A stretch of DNA of 64,000 bases, taken from Chaetorhynchus papuensis (lineage: Eukaryota; Chordata; Aves; Passeriformes; Rhipiduridae). The stretch covers positions 2,765,777 through 2,829,776 of the forward strand of contig VWYX01000010.1 in assembly GCA_013396525.1 (NCBI GenBank). The letters run 5' to 3'. Positions 49,738-62,461 of the stretch are shown here, in pieces. Position numbers and translations under genes: made by a program. Position 1 is the first letter of the stretch; every line of letters begins with the position of its first letter. The notes beneath the pieces were generated by a model. The model worked only from the letters and a program-made list of their open reading frames with translations, made no database searches and was not told the DNA's origin.

Positions 49738-50000
49738 TATCATAGAATGTTTTGGGCTGAAAGGAACCTTAAAGATCATCTGGTTCCAACCCCTCTGCTG
49801 TGGGCAGAGACATTTTTTACTAGACCAGGCTACTCAGAGCTCCATTCAACCAGGCCTTCAACCCTTCCAGGAATGGGGAATTCACAGCTTCTCTGGACAA
49901 CTTGTTACAGCGCCTCACCACCCCCACAGTCAAGAATTTTTTCCCAATATTTAATATACCTTCCACCAAAATATTTTGCTTTAAGCTACAGCACTGTACT
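49738..50000 (-). mobile_element. CR1 LINE 3' end, antisense
   Basis: Plus strand starts TATCATAGAATGTTTTGGGCTGAAAGGAACC, then TTAAAGATCATCTGGTTCCAACCCC and TGCTGTGGGCAGAGACATTTTTTACTAGACCAG. This is the exact complement pattern of a CR1 3' UTR. CAACCAGGCCTTCAACCCTTCCAGG and GACAACTTGTTACAGCGCCTCACCA continue it. The 5' edge fades at about 49960-50010. It lies upstream of the 49439-49480 candidate exon on the minus strand, in the same orientation as the proposed gene. Confidence 0.92.
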
Positions 50001-50790
50001 AGGCACGCCAGCACCAAAGAGAGGGGTAAAAAGCGATAAATTCCAACAGTGTGGGTAATCACATAGTATCAATACAAGCCCCACGTTTCCTGCAAGCTAA
50101 TGGCAGTCACCTCTCATGAGCAAAGGCCCAAAGAGATCTTCCATTCTCCTTGGCCTGAGGAGGTCTTAGCTGTGATTTGTAGACAGCCCAGAACTGAGAA
50201 AATTTTCATAGGAATTCAGGATACATGTAGCACAGTGACTTATATGTTTGACTTATAATTTGCCCCATGATTTGACCCACTTATGTAACAGAACTAAAGT
50301 GGTATCAGGTAGAAGTGCCTTAGACTGCTCTGAATTGCAACAAAGGCCCTCTATATGGTGGCTCCTGTTACATACTACCCAACAAGAGCAGTGGGACCAG
50401 ACCAGACAAAGAAAGTATAGACTCCAGCACAAACATGGTCATTTCTTGTCCAGGGCGAGGTCAGATTGATCACCTGGCATGTCCAAAGAATAGCCACACT
50501 AATACATCACAATGAGGAACAGTCAGGGTCGAAGAGCTGTCTATATAGTAACTAGAATCAAAAGTGTAAGATATATATCCTCCTGTTCTGAACTAGACTC
50601 TTCAGAGGCCTGTCTCTTTCCATGCCCATAAAACAAAAGAAATGAATCTTCAGTTTGATGCCTTATGTGCAACACACTTCTCAGATTCGTGGATGACATC
50701 ATCTTCCTTTTCCCCAGGAGAGCTCCTACCATGATACTCAAAAATCATACCCAGCAGGATAGAAGTACTCTGATTTCTGGAAGCCTTTAC

Positions 50791-50851
50791 CATTTTTGTT
50801 TTGTCTCTGTTTCCTGATGTTTGCATATTGTATTCTATGCTGACACTGTGT
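50791..50851 (-). CDS. Weak candidate exon (phase 2 to 0)
   Basis: Minus strand: acceptor TCTGTGTAAACTTCAG before 50851, donor AAATG|GTAAAG after 50791. With one leading base it reads HSVSIEYNMQTSGNRDKTKM. It would link the phase-2 end of 54066 to the phase-0 start of 49480. Another frame is open too, and many such segments are expected by chance, so confidence is low. Confidence 0.2.
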
Positions 50852-50991
50852 CTGAAGTTTACACAGATATACAGACTTATATACCTTTGTATAATTACAT
50901 GTATACAAAAGCCCAAGTTTGGAATGGACAAGTTTATCAATGCTTAGTTGTGAACCATGCAGAACTCTCTCTGTCTAAAACAAAAATGTAT

Positions 50992-51032
50992 GTGTATATA
51001 TATATACATATACACACACACACATACACACA
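50992..51032 (+). repeat. (TA)n/(CA)n microsatellite
   Basis: TGTATATATATATACATATA followed by CACACACACACATACACACA. A compound dinucleotide repeat. Confidence 0.95.
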
Positions 51033-54000
51033 AGCTTGACAGATTCCCATTTTATGCACTGAAAATAACCAGGTTTTCACCCATCAAAGGTATTCACATT
51101 GAAACATGCTGAAGTGTCCAGATCCATTGACAACGGGGTGCATCTGCCTTATAAACTGACTGAACAAATGTCACTCAGTGAAAGTTTTTGTTTCCATTGA
51201 TGCAAGGAAGACAAAGTAGACCCATAGGCAGATCTGGATGGTGCAGAACTTCCTGGGAAGAACGTAGCTGAATTATTTATTATATGGTGTGATTTTGAAA
51301 TCAATAAGTAAATAAGGAATGATTGGTCAAGCTAGGAAATCACTAGTCTACACTTTCAGACGTATATCAGGAGAGGTTGCAATGTCAAATAGAACAAATG
51401 GGACACATGAAACCCACATATCAGAACTGCTGGCATGGCTTTATGAAACCTTTCTAAAATTACAGTAGCAAGTTTCTTCCTACATCATTTGTCTGTGGAC
51501 AAAGAGGAAACACAAATTCATGAATAATTCTCTTAATGTGTTTCCACACAGTTAATGATTCTCTCAAGTATCACAAAGAGTTTCAAAATTATCCTGCAAA
51601 GGAGAAAAATTGAAGATTATGTGCAAAATAGATTTGAATAATTCAGATTCAAGATTTTTCACAAAATTAAAAAAAGCAGCTTGACATGTTTATGGGTATG
51701 TCAAGCCCATATGTATGGGTTTTTCCCAGCCTAGTCTGACATAAAATTAAAATAGGCAAATTTTCTAGGGGAATAGCAACACAAGATTTTTATTTGACCA
51801 GTCTACTCTGTTTGACACTACAGTCAAATATTAACTGGAAAAAGTAGCAATTTGCATATTTTGCTAAGCTGATATTTATTGAGCTCATTTCTGATGAATA
51901 CATTTGATATGATTAGAACTCATTTCATCTTGCAACATAGTCTCTGACGAAAACCTTCAAGTTCTGGCTTCTGCAAAAAACAAATCTCAACACATATTCT
52001 TTCACTGTCCTAGGCTTGCTTTCTTCCCCAAGTTCCCTGATCCTTGGAACGCATTTTCCAGGAAATAGTTTATACAGAAAGAAATTAATTCAAGTTTTCA
52101 AAACCCATGTTCCACAATGATATAAAGAAATTCATTACATTCTGAAATAAAAGGGTTTCAGGAAGAGTTTGAAAGGAAAAACAACAATAACTGATGTAAA
52201 AGTTCTAAACAGTCTCAAAGAATATAATATAGAGTAGGTGTATGGCTCTTATATTTTATATTCTCCACATAGCTTTTATGTGTTATTATTAAGTTACCCT
52301 ATATTCATTTTTTAGCAATTGTAACAGTGCTGTAATTTACTGATTTGCCATGCTTAACATTTTCACAAATTGCAAGTGGTCATTACAACCCAGTGGTTTT
52401 GGAATGTTTTTTTGTGATAAAGGGCAACATCTTGAAGCTGGAAGCCCTTGACCAAGGAATGAATTTAATACCCACTACCTAACTTTATTCTGCTTTATAT
52501 GTGCTCTGGATTTGAAGATGGAGGAATACCACACTGGAAAATTCACTTCTGAAGGACTTCAACACATCCCTACATCTCCTAGCTTACAAAAATACCAGCC
52601 TAAGTCACTGTGTATGGAAAGATCGACCGAAGCACATTTTACAGTGACTGGTAAAGACAAGGCTTGTGTATTTTGTAAAAGTGTTTCATTTTTAATGAGC
52701 TATTCACTTTCTGTACTCATTTTATTTAATAGCTTAGCCTCCTAACTCTCTCTTCTCTATGGTAGTGAATTACTTTCCAGAAATAATAGGGAATTTTAAG
52801 CATCATCATGTTGCTGGTATTGTCACTTGAAAATGTGGGTTGTCATCACCTCATCACCCCATCCTGGTCTGCTCATTAGTGACACTCTGTATGGAAAACC
52901 TCTAAAGATCATTACCACTGTAGTCTAAAGCCAGTGTGCCAACATAATGAAAAACAATTCAGCAGTTCCCTATGCTCTGTTAGTTGTGTTTGTCATAAAT
53001 GAGTTGTGGAGATTTGGAGTGAATGATCCATATCATATTGAACCGTCCTTTTTATCGCTGACAATTGAAGGTGACTGAAAAGCTGGGTCAGTGTCAGACT
53101 GTATCTAATTGGAAACCTTTTCTCATTAACGTTTGATGTTGACTTGTATTAGTTGATGAAATTAGAACCACAGTGGAATGGATTTTATTACACAGAATGA
53201 GCTGGTTGAGCTCTCTTCCATTTCAATGTTTTTTTAACCCCACCCCTGGCTGCTGAGAAAGGAATTCAGAAGCAAGGGAGTTGTGAGTGATGCAGGATAA
53301 AAAGGAAATTGAGTAAAAATGTCAGTACTGCTCAGGAAATTGAAACCATGTGCATATTTGTGCCACATTTGTTTCAGCAAAACTTTTCTGAAAATACTTC
53401 CTTATTGATCATCTGAGGTTTTTTTGTTTGAATCAAGAGTGGGACAGAAGTGTTTCCTAGGTAAAAGGAAAATGGTAAATTTTTTTTGGGGGGTGGGGGT
53501 GGGGGGAATAATTGCTTGTTTTCTGAAAAGAACAAATGAGGAAAATTTTTTTATAGCTTAGACAGTCAGTTTTGCAATAAAAAAAACTTAAATCATTCTT
53601 TAAAAATGCTCCCAACCCTTAATAACCCATTTTCCTGTTTATCAGCTGCCAATTGAAGGATACCAAGACAAATTCATAACAGTTAAAAAGTTAAATATAA
53701 CGGCATAAGCCTAGAGAAAATACAGGAGTCATGCTGTAAAGACAGAGAACATACAATGCTACATTTTTCACACGTTTGATGACTTAAAAAAAAAAAGAGT
53801 AATATCTACAAATTCATTTTAGGAGCAAATTAGTTCAAATAAATTGATCATAGGACAGCCTGATATAGGATCATGATGCCTATATTGTCAGATTGAGATA
53901 AATTCTATAGTTACAGAAAGACCTACAAGATAGAGCGGCAAGGGATACTATCACAAGAAAACCTGTTAAATGATCTTGTCCTCAAACCCACAGCTCTCTC

Positions 54001-54065
54001 AAATACAGCCTTTTTTCACCAGAAATTCATTAAAGTTGAACACATAAGGGATATCTTGCTCTTAC
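51033..54065. other. Gene-free sequence
   Basis: Unique AT-rich DNA, intronic if the minus-strand gene is real. A T8 run followed by a G-rich tract (GGGGGGTGGGGGTGGGGGG) lies at about 53480-53506. The stretch 52950-53230 has even composition and no repeats, and may be conserved non-coding DNA. Confidence 0.4.
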
Positions 54066-54248
54066 CTCCTTAGGCATATCCTTAAAGCCCATAAGTCACA
54101 GCTAATTCTGGACAGAACCTCAGAACATATTGAAATTGGAAACTTTGAGATCAGATGTAAAAGGGCAAGGGGTTTCTTCCCAAGCCACTTGCATGAATCT
54201 CTCAGAAGTTTTTCACTTCCATCCAACTCATGATTCATGACTTTTTGC
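54066..54248 (-). CDS. Candidate internal exon (phase 2-2)
   Basis: Minus strand: acceptor TTTTTTACTTTTTCAAAAAATTCTGAG before 54248 and a consensus donor AAGGAG|GTAAGAGC after 54066. Only one of three frames is open over the 183 bases, reading QKVMNHELDGSEKLLRDSCK near the start and LLHLISKFPISICSEV later. The second half is more hydrophobic and less convincingly protein-like. Start and end phases are both 2. The start fits the end of 59770-59866, giving a Met at the join. Confidence 0.35.
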
Positions 54249-54736
54249 CTCAGAATTTTTTGAAAAAGTAAAAAATACGTAAGCTGACCCAAAACTTCAC
54301 TTATTTATATACCTCGAAGGCATGCCAAAACCACCATGCAAATAGCTTAAAGTCCGTGATCTCAAGACTTCTGCTTCTGAACAACCAGTTAGACAGGTTT
54401 CCACTCTTAAAAATTCCTCAGTGTCATTCCAACAGAAGTATGAGTTGTTTTCTCAATGTCCCCTCCTTTTGAGTTTAGTCAGAGATGGACCCCAAACTCA
54501 TTAGATTTGTAGCTATTGTAATTTGTAATCACAAGCACCATATTGTAATCACAGATGCCATAGTACAAGAAAGTAGAGAAAATTGACAGTGTAAATTGCG
54601 AAAAATAGAAATAAGTTAAAAATAGAGCAATATCAAATGTTCTTTTAATAACACCTCCGTAAGAGATTATCTTGTATGTTGCTGAAATGTGTCACGTTTT
54701 CATTATGTTTATTTTTTTTAAATTAAGCTTGCAAGG

Positions 54737-55045
54737 GTAAGAGGAGGGGCAGAAACTGATCTCTTCTCTGTGGTGATCAGAGACAGGACCTGAGGAAATG
54801 GCCCGAAACTGTGTCAGGGAGGTTTAGGTTGGATATCAGGAGAAGATTCTTCACCCAGAGGGTAGTTGGACACTGGAACAGGCTCCCCAGGGAAGTGGTC
54901 ACAGCACCAGCCTGACAGAGCTCAAGAAGTGTTTGGACAACACACTTAGACACAGATCCTTGCGGTGTCCTGTGAAGGGCCAGGAGTTGCGTTTGATTAT
55001 CCTTGTGTGTCCCTTCCAACTCAGAATACTCTGTGATTCTGTGTT
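54737..55045 (+). mobile_element. CR1 3' end fragment
   Basis: GAGGAGGGGCAGAAACTGAT then CTCTTCTCTGTGGTGATCAG, then GGTTTAGGTTGGATATCAGG, then CACTGGAACAGGCTCCCCAG, ending GTGTCCCTTCCAACTCAGAATACTCTGTGATTCTGTG. Same subfamily as 23500-24138. Sense is plus, opposite to the proposed gene. Confidence 0.94.
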
Positions 55046-56474
55046 AAGATTTGGTACATATTCCAGCAGTTATGGGTTTATATTTCATAAACTTATTGTT
55101 TCAGATTTTAGAATGAAACAAAACTTGTTGGTGTTATTGAAGAAAAAGTAATAGGCATTTTTCACCTGTCTCAACTAAGAAGAAAACACAGAAACTTGCC
55201 TACTATTGTGAGAAACCCACATTATAAACCAAGAAAATTATCTCTTGTATTGAAATGACAGTCTAGTTGGCTGTGTTTAGCTACCAGTGCACAGAATCAT
55301 TTACACTTGTCTTCAATCAAATATACTTTGATTTACATAATGCAATGCTTTCAACTCTCATTTCTTACTCATGCATCATGAAAGTATGCTAGTTGCTACT
55401 TTGTTTCTAATTCTGTTGCTGCTGGGCTTAAATGGTTCTCAGATTCAAATTTTGTTTTCCTCAAGTTTTTCTCTGGCATTGTATGAAAGTTTTGTCCCTG
55501 CTTAGAGAGGACATCTTTGGCTCAACATAAAAAGGCAGAATAAAAAATCATACTACTTTAATCTTTTCACCCCACAGCCAGCATCTGAATAGTGAAGTGT
55601 ATCTCACGGTAACAAGGTGGTGTTTGGAAATAAACTTTGTTACGAAGAAGTTTGTCTAAACATCTCAATTTCCACAAGGTATTTTAAAAAAACCTACGGT
55701 TGCATTTAAATTGAGATATATACAGGAAGGAAAGGAGGCTAGACAAAATAAGAAGTAAATAAAAATGAAAATAACGTGAATGTTTGATGGAAAGACCTGA
55801 GATTTACATAAGCAGGTAAAAATTAACAAGTGGCACAAACATAGGAAAGATAATTAGGCTATTTTTGTTTACAAAATAAGGTGAAGTCCAAAGGAGAAAC
55901 ACTGGCTTTGCTGAGAAAACACCAGTGTTTTATAAAAAGTTTTTTTAAAGCATTGATTTGGAAAATGCAGGTACAGACAAATCTGTCTTGATTCTTTATG
56001 CCTTTCAAACAATTCCAAAATTCATTGGGATATGACTGTATGCGATGTTTACATACACAGGGTCAACATGTTTGGTGTACTAAAACCCATTAATGATCTT
56101 GCCCTGCTTTACTTCCACTGTATTTATGAACCTTAATTATTAAGGAAACATCAGACAATGACATCCAAAGATGGGCAACTACTGGTTAAACTCACACAGC
56201 TTCCTTCCCAAACTGTCTCTCAATGACCCTCCTTCTGAGGTTTCAAATGCAGTTTAAGAAGAGCTGCAGACATTTTGTTGGCACCAGACTTGAAACTCAT
56301 AATGGGCATATTATTTGGCCACATTATAAAGTAGCATCATCCATCTAACAAATGAAAAGAATTTAATGGGTGCACTCTTAATTATAATAATTTGGAAGAG
56401 AAAGACATCAGCTGAAAGTGAAGTGAGAAGGTCATTCAATGAGACTTGTGACTTTGGAGTCCCTTTTCAAGTTA
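55046..56474. other. Gene-free sequence
   Basis: Unique AT-rich DNA; nothing recognised. Confidence 0.45.
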
Positions 56475-56547
56475 CAGTAGGTAATTGGACTCAATGTTCT
56501 TAAAGGTCTTTTCCTTAATGATTAAATGATTATATAACTCTATGATG
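56475..56547 (+). mobile_element. CR1 3' tail fragment, old
   Basis: TAATTGGACTCAATGTTCTT, then AAAGGTCTTTTCCTTAATGA, then TTAAATGATTATATAACTCTATGATG. A decayed CR1 terminus (GGTTGGACTCGATGATCTTAAAGGTCTTTTCCAACC...ATTCTATGAT). Confidence 0.75.
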
Positions 56548-59500
56548 CTGATTCCTACCTAGTATTCCTGTTTTTCTTGGAGTTTATGACAAATTTTCTC
56601 TTTTCTGGCAAAAGCAAGACTTGACTACTTGATGCTTTGGTTCTGATTAGATTTTTTTATTGGCACAACAATTTCTAATTTTGTTTAGAAGTAAAGCAAT
56701 TTTCTGTCACTAAGGGTCAGGGAAAAGGGGAGATACACAAACCAATGCCCTACCAATGGATGTTTGCCCTCAACCAAGACAGAAGACAGAAATGCCATGA
56801 AGAAAGAACACAAACTGAAATAACTCTTTCCAACCTCACAGCAGCCGTGAGTCAGAAAAATTCTTCACATGCAGCTCTGCTAAGCTGTTGCATTCACAAC
56901 TCTCTCTATTGCACAGGTTCTAGTAAAGTTGACAATAAAATATGTATTGAGCCAGCATACTGTTGTTTTTAGCACAGGGCACACCATTCACAAGCTTTTT
57001 TCATTTCTCTCTGGAGGTAATTCCTGCTTACTTTTCTCAGAAAAAAATTTGGTGCCTTATTTCCAAGAACCAGTTCATGCCCAGGGACCACTAGCAGCTG
57101 TGGTGAGACCTGTGCTCTCCCTCCCCTCTACGAGACCCCATAAATGGCAAGGCAGGAAACTGCACGAGTACCTGTAGTAGGCACAACATGTCTGTGCCAC
57201 ACAACTAGATGTCATAGGTAAAAGACACAATGGACAGAGTGGTGAGATACACACCACCTATTTGGTTCACTAAATTACTTTCACCTCAGGCACGTTCAGT
57301 ACGCCAGACTTTTGGAAAAAGGAAGCAATTACTATAAACTTTTTAATATCACAGGTATTGACACTCCCTTTTAATCATGTAACTTTTATTAAAGGCTAAA
57401 TAAAAATCCCATTTTAGCCAGGGAGTCTGACTGGCTGTTGGCTGTTTGAGAAATAAGATAAATGCATACCCTGTCTCAGCAAAGACAACAGTCCATTATT
57501 ACAAGTAGATATGTGTGACCCCAAACCAAGCTGTCTATAGGAAAAAGCAGCCCTTTGGCACCCAGGAACACCAAAGCTAAATGGCAAACAATGATGTAAG
57601 ATCAAAACTTAATGATATATGATTGTGACCTAGAAACAATTTGCTTAACACAAGTAAGTCACTATTTCAAAACTAGAGAACGCATTAATAGCTTTAGCTG
57701 CAAGGCTAATGTTAACAGTATTGATAATGCACTAACAATGATTTAAAACTGTATTTATTTCTTTATTATTGTGTCTGGAGCATCTTACTGACAAGTCTGA
57801 CTTGATCTGATATGATTACAGTGTCTGATGGTTAACTTCAGAAAAACATCATCATAATGTTCCTGTGTTGAAAATTTAAAATAGAGACATTTCTTCCCCC
57901 CCGCCCCCCTTTTTTTTTTTTAATTTCATTTTTAATTGAAATTTTTCTTGGCCAAAGATATGCTGTTGCAATGATATGTTGCAATGCAGTGTGGCTTTCT
58001 GGTATTTTACTCAGAAATATGTATTATGCACTAATCTGATTGCCTTAATTTTGCAGGAAACAGGACTCTATCTGTATGGCCCTTCTGTGGCACATAAAGA
58101 TGCAGCTGCTATAAATCACAGAAATGGTGACATTACTGAAGGGAGAGAGAGCCGCATGTAGCATTTTTCCTGACCTCTTTGCAGAAGAGTCAAGTCTAGA
58201 GTTTAATGAAATGAAATCTCTTTCAAGGGAATCCGAATGAGGCTTCCTCTGGAGCACTGTTCTGGGGAAATTATTTCAGCTGGCCTCTGAGAAGATTTAC
58301 ACCTAGGTCTTCAGTGTCAGAAGTTAAGGCAGGCTGCATTCACTACCTGGAGACCTTCTTATCACTTCTTATCCTAAAGCCAGGAGCTGCCTCTGAAATT
58401 GCTTGAAGTAAAAATGTTTTAGGTACAGAAAAGATATAAACAAATTATTAAGAGCCCAAGATCACTATAACTTTCATATCAAAAAGTATTAGCCTACCTA
58501 GAAATTTCCTGACCATAGCAGGGAAAGAGATTAAAGTTGTTTTTCACTCAAAAAAAGGCCAAAGGATGGCGTAAGTTATTTTCTTCTCATTAATAGTAAT
58601 GGTTACTGTCTGTATTATAACAGTTCTTACATTAGGCACAATCTGTAGTCAGAAAACTGTTTTTCCTCTAGTAAACTGAGCAAAGTAGCATTTGAAATTT
58701 ATTTTTATTATATAGTTTTCTTTATTAATTTGGGGGTTTTTTTCTTCAAACTGCTAAGCCCATCAATAAGAGAACAAATTTCAGTAAATAATTTGGTTAT
58801 TGCTTAACATCATTTACGACAAAAATTATACTCAAGTAAAGTCCTTTATTACTCAAGCAACTGAACTATTAACATAGTTTTATATTAATAAGCCAATACC
58901 CCTTCATCAAGATAAAGTAACTGGTGCTTTTTTCAGATCCTGGCAAATACTAATAATATACTTAATTAAATGTTTTGATGTATGTCCCAATTTGCTTAAT
59001 ATTAAAGAACTGCAATATCAGCTCTGTGAACACTTATTTGATTAGCTGATCATTAAAATCACACATTTAAACACTTTAATTGAAGCTAGAAAAAGATAGT
59101 ATTTAGGGTATTCAAACATCTGAATACAATGATTTCAAAGGAAACAACCAAACCTCCTGATTTCTATTAGACCTATCCGTAGGAACACCTATCCGTAAAT
59201 GGTCTGAATTCCTCACCTGAGAATACAGGCAGAAAGGTCAACAATTATGCAAAATAAATGATGGGTTTAGAACAATCACTATATCCAGCTGTTACAAAGT
59301 AAGCAGACTCTGTAAGCCTGCCTGCCAGGCGCAGGCACCTTCTCCCTGTGGGGATGACCATGGCTTCAGGAAAGGATGAAGTAGACAATATTCCTAGATA
59401 CCCAGGGAAAATACCTACCACTATGTTAGGAAACTTAAGGGCCCTATACATGAATATATGGGAAAAAATATTTTGGCTGATCAGTTTTATTTAAAAAGTA

Positions 59501-59769
59501 ATTATTTTTTATGAAATGTATCTGTAGGAATACTACAAAATTATAGTCTAAAATTAATTACCTAAAAAATTTCAGGGTTCCTCTTTGTTGGATGCATCAC
59601 ATTCTGCCACATTTACTTCCACTATTCAATGACCTGCATTCTTGTCACTGTTCGTAAAAAGTTATCTAGTTATTAGTACAAGTATTGAGAGAATTAAATG
59701 CGAAGTACCATCCCATTAGAAATGCTATTACACTCTTTGACTAGACAAAATGAGTATTTTGTGACTTAC
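56548..59769. other. Gene-free sequence
   Basis: Unique AT-rich DNA with a C-rich/T-rich run at about 57896-57923 (CCCCCCCGCCCCCC then T12). No gene that I can support; a plus-strand splice-flanked frame near 58058 is listed under rejected items. Confidence 0.4.
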
Positions 59770-59866
59770 ATGTTAAATTTCTTTGTATTTTGAAGGATCA
59801 GTTTCACAGAGAGCTCTTCATACTCATCTGCTGCTTTTAAAATTTGCCTAGGAGCTTCATCAAATA
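59770..59866 (-). CDS. Candidate internal coding exon (phase 1 to 2)
   Basis: Minus strand: T-rich acceptor ATATATTTTTATTCAAAAG before 59866 and donor AACAT|GTAAGTCAC after 59770. The segment reads FDEAPRQILKAADEYEELSV followed by KLILQNTKKFN in a single frame. This is a strikingly protein-like amphipathic helix with no low-complexity bias, and it resembles the helical repeats of large scaffold or ciliary proteins, though I cannot name a family. The frame stays open upstream to about 59898 (WIYFYSKV), where another AG could serve as acceptor, so the start is uncertain. Its end phase fits 54248. Confidence 0.45.
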
Positions 59867-60287
59867 CTTTTGAATAAAAATATATCCAAGGGAAAGTGCT
59901 TCAATTAGGAATTCATGTAAATAGAAGGCTTTACTAAGATTATTGGCTCTCCATGCAACACAGTGAATTCTAAAATTTGGACCCACTCTCCCTACTAACA
60001 AATGACTTCCTGAATAATCCTTCCCTCCCTTATTTATATATTTTTACCTTTTTGTAGTCAGAAAAAAATGAGGAACCATGGTCAGAGCCTAACATATGGT
60101 ACATGGAGCTCTGCCAGTGCTTCTCTTTTCTAATTTGAAATATCCTTCCTGCTGTTTAAATCTTTGGTCAGCCTTAAGAGTACTCAGCAGTCCTCAGGAC
60201 TCAGCCGTAGTGCTTTAGGAAATGATTCCTAAAGTACCGTTAAAATCAGTGCAGAAATTCACCAGCTACATTATTTCTTCTATTTAC

Positions 60288-60317
60288 CTACTGATATCAA
60301 GGATTTATAACTTGGAA
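60288..60317 (-). CDS. Weak candidate microexon
   Basis: Minus strand: strong acceptor ATGCTCTATTCTTTTGTAG and donor CAGTAG|GTAAAT around 30 bases, one frame open (PSYKSLISV), phase 1-1. It would join in phase to 59866. It is too short to be sure. Confidence 0.15.
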
Positions 60318-62068
60318 CTACAAAAGAATAGAGCATCCCAAGGCTCTTCTTGACCAGGAATATGACTTCAAGTGTCTATAGAGTTCAAGATGTACAGAAA
60401 TAGAACAGCAGGTTTGTAAGCGGTGCTTGTCTCCTTCTGTATTTGCCAAGTGTTATTCAAAATGGGAAGTGAATCTAAGGCAGAGAAGAAAATTATTAGA
60501 AAATATTTTCCTGATGTTTCATGGCCTGCCCTATCACCGGCTGCAGGGTGAACAGTGAATAAAAGACCAGACCCATGTATCTAATGTGCCTGGAAATTCC
60601 ACATTCTTTGGAATTATGAGACCAAACTTTTGCAGCGCAAAAGGAAGAAGCCTTAACAAGGATGAAATACTGGATATTCATTTTATTATCATCCTAAAAT
60701 AAAGTTAAAAAGGAAAAAATAAATGAGAGAGGTGGAAGAAGCACAGGCTTTAGGCAAAGTTTTAAGGTTGGATCAACATCTAGATACAGGGATAAGTAAA
60801 GTACCTCTAAGCAGAAAGCTACCTAAAATAGTGAACACAACACTTAGTCAATAAGAAGTCAGTGTTCTTACTGGCTTTGACTGCAAGCAAAAGCAAGTTT
60901 CTGACATTGCTTGAGCCCACAGTGCAAGCACTGGCAACAGACCACCATGATCCTGCACTGTCAGTCAGTCTGTCCCAGCAGCCCAGGGTGGTGAGACCCA
61001 GTACTGCAGAGAATCACAGCCATAGATTTAGAGGCTCAGAGGGAGCATAATGAAGAAGCTGTATGGTTTCTTTGGTTGTTAGGTATCCCTGTACAAATCT
61101 GCATCCATTGTTTCTGGACCAAAATCACTGTCACGCTCACTGAAAGTAGTGCTATGTAGTATTCCCACGAACCAGAAGGAACAGGCACAGCCTTTTCCTG
61201 AGGGGAAAGTCTAACCAAGGGTAACCCCGACTTCTGCCCCCTTTAAGCCCAAGAACAATATCATAAGCCCTAGAAGTATAATGGGGGACAAAAAAATAAA
61301 AGTTCTCAGGTGATATTTTGGCAGTGTGACTTTCCCCTGGCTTTGGAATGACGAGAACAAGCTTAAATTCAGCCAGGTCTATTTTTCCCTAGCCAGAATA
61401 CAAAGGTCTCAGAGCTAAAATGTCACATTGCTTCTTATTTTCAATTTTCGGATTGTAGTCGAAAGCTGAGTCTGACATTTTGTCTTGAACTCTGACAGTT
61501 GCAAGAAAACAAAGGAAAAGCACAAAGGTGTGAGGAATTAAGGACAAAGTATCCCTCAGATTTGCTTCCAGTTTCTGGATTTTGGTCGCTCATGACTGTT
61601 CCTGGGCCTTGTGCCACTCAAGCCTTTGGAGTACACCTTGTCCATGCTGGCTGCAGCCAGCCTTTTCCGCAGTGCCATCAGGGTAAGGAGCACTGTGGGT
61701 TCCTGGCCTTTGACCATATGCACAGATGCTTCTAGTTGCTGTGTCAGCTTCTTCTGCCATCAAAGCTAATTTTTTTTTCTTATCAGAAAGTACTAATATT
61801 CCCCTCTAACTGTCCCCAGGCTATATACTGAGTGCTCTTTTAAGTTAAATTAAATTAAATTCACCTTAGACATCGTGATTATAATAATTTTACCCATCAG
61901 CTTTAGAGTATTGCACATGAAGATCCTGATTAGACACTAATTTGTGTCCCTGAAATAAACAAATGCAAGGTAACGTTTTTTAAAGACCTGACTTTTTGCC
62001 ACACACAGAGAACTGTACCAGGACCAATTTTTTTCATAAGCAATTGCAGTTTTGATTAGCATAGGTAT

Positions 62069-62139
62069 TACTTGCCTTCTGCACTCCTCAGTCATTTGAA
62101 TCTTGCTCCAGTCCTCTAGGGTTTTGTCATTTCCTTTAG
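62069..62139 (-). CDS. Weak candidate exon with GC donor
   Basis: Minus strand: very strong acceptor (CTCTTTCCTTCATTCCCACTAAAG), then a single open frame reading NDKTLEDWSKIQMTEECR. A GC-AG type donor AGAAG|GCAAGT follows. The text is protein-like, but its end phase (2) does not match the preferred start of 59866 (phase 1); it would match the alternative start at 59898. Boundaries are given to within about 15 bases. It may belong to the same gene or be chance. Confidence 0.25.
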
Positions 62140-62461
62140 TGGGAATGAAGGAAAGAGTCAACTCATGAATTCAAGCCTCTGGTGAAAGCACAGTGGCAAG
62201 TACCACACTCACACTGATAATCCTGGAAGTACAAACAATTTACAAAGGTTCAAAGGCATTGTTCCTTAGTCTTAACAGCCTTCACTCTGAAACCAAGATG
62301 AGACATTGTGACAACTATTCCTATTGCTGACTTACATATTTTTGGGGTGCAGAATTTGAACAAGCTAAAAAATTACAACAGAAGAGATTGTTCAAAAATA
62401 CAGCTGGAAAACTGTTATCTCATACATGATTATCCTGAAGGAAATAATTTTTTAATGATCT

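Noticed and set aside
52857..52893. Minus-strand splice-flanked segment reading VSLMSRPGWGDE, phase 2 to 0
   Set aside because: Rival to 50791-50851 in the exon chain; too short and with a weaker donor. It shows how easily short chance exons appear.
58058..58161. Plus-strand acceptor followed by 34 codons and a stop (ending GDITEGRESRM)
   Set aside because: No upstream exon or polyadenylation signal found to support it.
61005..61040. AGAATCACAG-like text resembling an antisense CR1 tail
   Set aside because: Does not continue into the CR1 terminal block.
61572..61682. 111-base plus-strand segment with CAGG|GTAAGG donor
   Set aside because: The acceptor is only fair, the frame has no motif and no phase-matched neighbour was seen.
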